DNA of 64,000 bases, taken from assembly GCF_038024095.1 (NCBI RefSeq), contig NZ_CP150668.1, forward strand, positions 1,488,001 through 1,552,000, read 5' to 3'. Shown in pieces: positions 63,199 to 64,000 of the stretch; within the stretch, counting starts at the first letter, position 1, and every line of letters begins with the position of its first letter. Source of the stretch: Polaribacter tangerinus. GTDB taxonomy: Bacteria; Bacteroidota; Bacteroidia; Flavobacteriales; Flavobacteriaceae. Position numbers and translations under genes: made by a program. The notes beneath the pieces are model-generated. The model ran no database searches and was not told the origin of the DNA. It was given only the letters and a program-made list of their open reading frames with translations.

Positions 63199-63272
63199 TG
63201 GAGCATATCGGATTCGAACCGATGGCCTCTACGCTGCCAGCGTAGCGCTCTAGCCAACTGAGCTAATGCCCC
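63199..63272 (-). tRNA. tRNA-Ala (anticodon GGC)
   Basis: 74 nt on the minus strand, folding into the standard cloverleaf: 7-bp acceptor stem (GGGGCAT with ATGCTCC, one G-T pair), D arm GCTC...GAGC, anticodon stem CTACG/CGTAG with loop CTGGCAG (anticodon GGC, alanine), T arm with TTCGAAT between ATCGG and CCGAT. The discriminator base is A and the CCA end is not encoded. Confidence 0.97.
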
Positions 63273-63338
63273 TTCAAAAAGGAAATTAAAAGTAAGCATT
63301 TTTAGAATATCAAACACCAATTTTTGTATTTTTAATTT

Positions 63339-64000
63339 ATGAAATTGGAGCCACCTTATCGTAAAATTATACATGTAGATATGGATGCTTTTTACGCATC
63401 TGTGGCAGCGTTAGACAATCCTAATTTAATAGGAAAAGCAATTGCAGTTGGTGGTAATGAGCTTAGAGGTGTGGTATCTGCTGCAAGTTACGAAGCAAGA
63501 AAGTTCGGTGTAAAATCTGCCATGAGTGGTTTTTTAGCTAAGCAAAAATGCCCTCATCTTATTTTTGTAAAACCAGATTTTAAGAGGTACAAAGAAATTT
63601 CTTTAAAAATAAGAAGTATATTTTTTGAATATACAGATCTTGTAGAACCTTTATCTTTAGATGAAGCTTACCTTGATGTAACCGAAAATAAGAAGGGAAA
63701 CCCTTCGGCTAATGATATTGCTAGAGAAATAAGAGCGCGTATTTTAGAAGAAACAGGCCTTTGTGCATCTGCAGGCATTTCTATAAACAAGTTTTTGGCA
63801 AAAGTTGCTTCAGACATTAATAAGCCCAATGGTCAAAAAACAGTTCATCCGAATGAAGTTCTTCAGTTTTTAGAAGATTTACCAGTAAATAAGTTTTATG
63901 GAGTAGGCAAAGTTACCGCTGCAAAAATGTATAATTTAGGAATTTTTACAGGAAAAGACTTAAAAGAAAAGTCATTAGAAACCCTTATGAAGTTTTTTGG
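63339..64000 (+). CDS. dinB: DNA polymerase IV, N-terminal part (gene runs off the right edge)
   Basis: 220 codons visible from ATG at 63339. IIHVDMDAFYASVAALDNP carries the first catalytic Asp; VVSAASYEARKFGVKSAMSG, LSLDEAYLDVTEN (catalytic Asp-Glu), GISINKFLAKVASDINKPNGQ and the helix-hairpin-helix FYGVGKVTAAKMYNLGI are Y-family signatures. It performs error-prone lesion bypass. The little-finger domain and any beta-clamp motif lie outside the window. Confidence 0.96.
   Translation, partial: MKLEPPYRKIIHVDMDAFYASVAALDNPNLIGKAIAVGGNELRGVVSAASYEARKFGVKSAMSGFLAKQKCPHLIFVKPDFKRYKEISLKIRSIFFEYTDLVEPLSLDEAYLDVTENKKGNPSANDIAREIRARILEETGLCASAGISINKFLAKVASDINKPNGQKTVHPNEVLQFLEDLPVNKFYGVGKVTAAKMYNLGIFTGKDLKEKSLETLMKFF

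Noticed and set aside
63126..63374. 82-codon minus-strand ORF
   Set aside because: It runs straight through the tRNA-Ala gene and the dinB start; the chain shows no protein-like features.

Overview
The window is AT-rich chromosomal DNA from a member of the Bacteroidota, most likely a marine Flavobacteriaceae (Polaribacter-like; the genus is inference only). The main reasons are a full-length SprA (type IX secretion/gliding protein), a TonB-dependent receptor with an N-terminal carboxypeptidase-regulatory-like domain, an energy transducer TonB, a GIN-domain protein and a DUF4175 protein. Promoters follow the Bacteroidota pattern TAnnTTTG (often TATCTTTG) and Shine-Dalgarno sequences are weak. 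No phage, insertion sequence, CRISPR array or rRNA operon was seen; most of the window is core genome.

Layout. 1-7.1 kb: a sugar-uptake locus with a divergent LacI-type regulator, two palindromic operators, a TonB-dependent receptor, an inner-membrane sugar transporter, a PfkB-type sugar kinase and a GH13 sucrose-phosphorylase-like enzyme. Together they look like a phosphorolytic sucrose (or related glucoside) pathway. 7.2-19.5 kb: malic enzyme, ruvA, sprA, gcvH, a VanZ-like protein, tonB and a secreted MORN-like protein. 19.6-29.2 kb: rseP, a SpoU methyltransferase, mutS, a frame-broken small membrane gene, tatA, an O-methyltransferase, an ECF sigma factor with a zinc-finger partner, panB, a 2-hydroxyacid dehydrogenase and a DoxX-like protein. 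29.3-36 kb (minus strand): a methyltransferase, mnmG, ybeY and a DUF4175 protein; both gaps flanking mnmG carry parS-like palindromes. 36-43.6 kb: gltX, an SPFH protein, a YbjQ-like protein, a possible orphan small RNA, a second tatA, a GIN protein, rnr and a lipid kinase.

43.6-44.1 kb is the longest gene-free stretch. It is very AT-rich and holds six 9-mers of the form TTATNNACA on both strands. With the parS-like sites 11-14 kb away, this makes it a candidate replication origin. 44.1-64 kb: rpiB, a GNAT protein, an rRNA pseudouridine synthase, an aldose epimerase, recA, dut, an esterase, gpsA, an MFS exporter, glpD, terB-like and nhaC-like genes, a 97-bp tandem repeat, small unknown genes beside pheS, gdhA, a LysE exporter, an alpha/beta hydrolase, tRNA-Ala(GGC) and the 5' part of dinB.

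The strongest leads outside ordinary annotation are the origin/parS neighbourhood, the promoter-plus-terminator cassette at 39.1-39.2 kb, the sucrose-type locus with its insertion-bearing phosphorylase, and the tandem repeat at 57.6-57.8 kb. None could be tested by database search or computed skew here.
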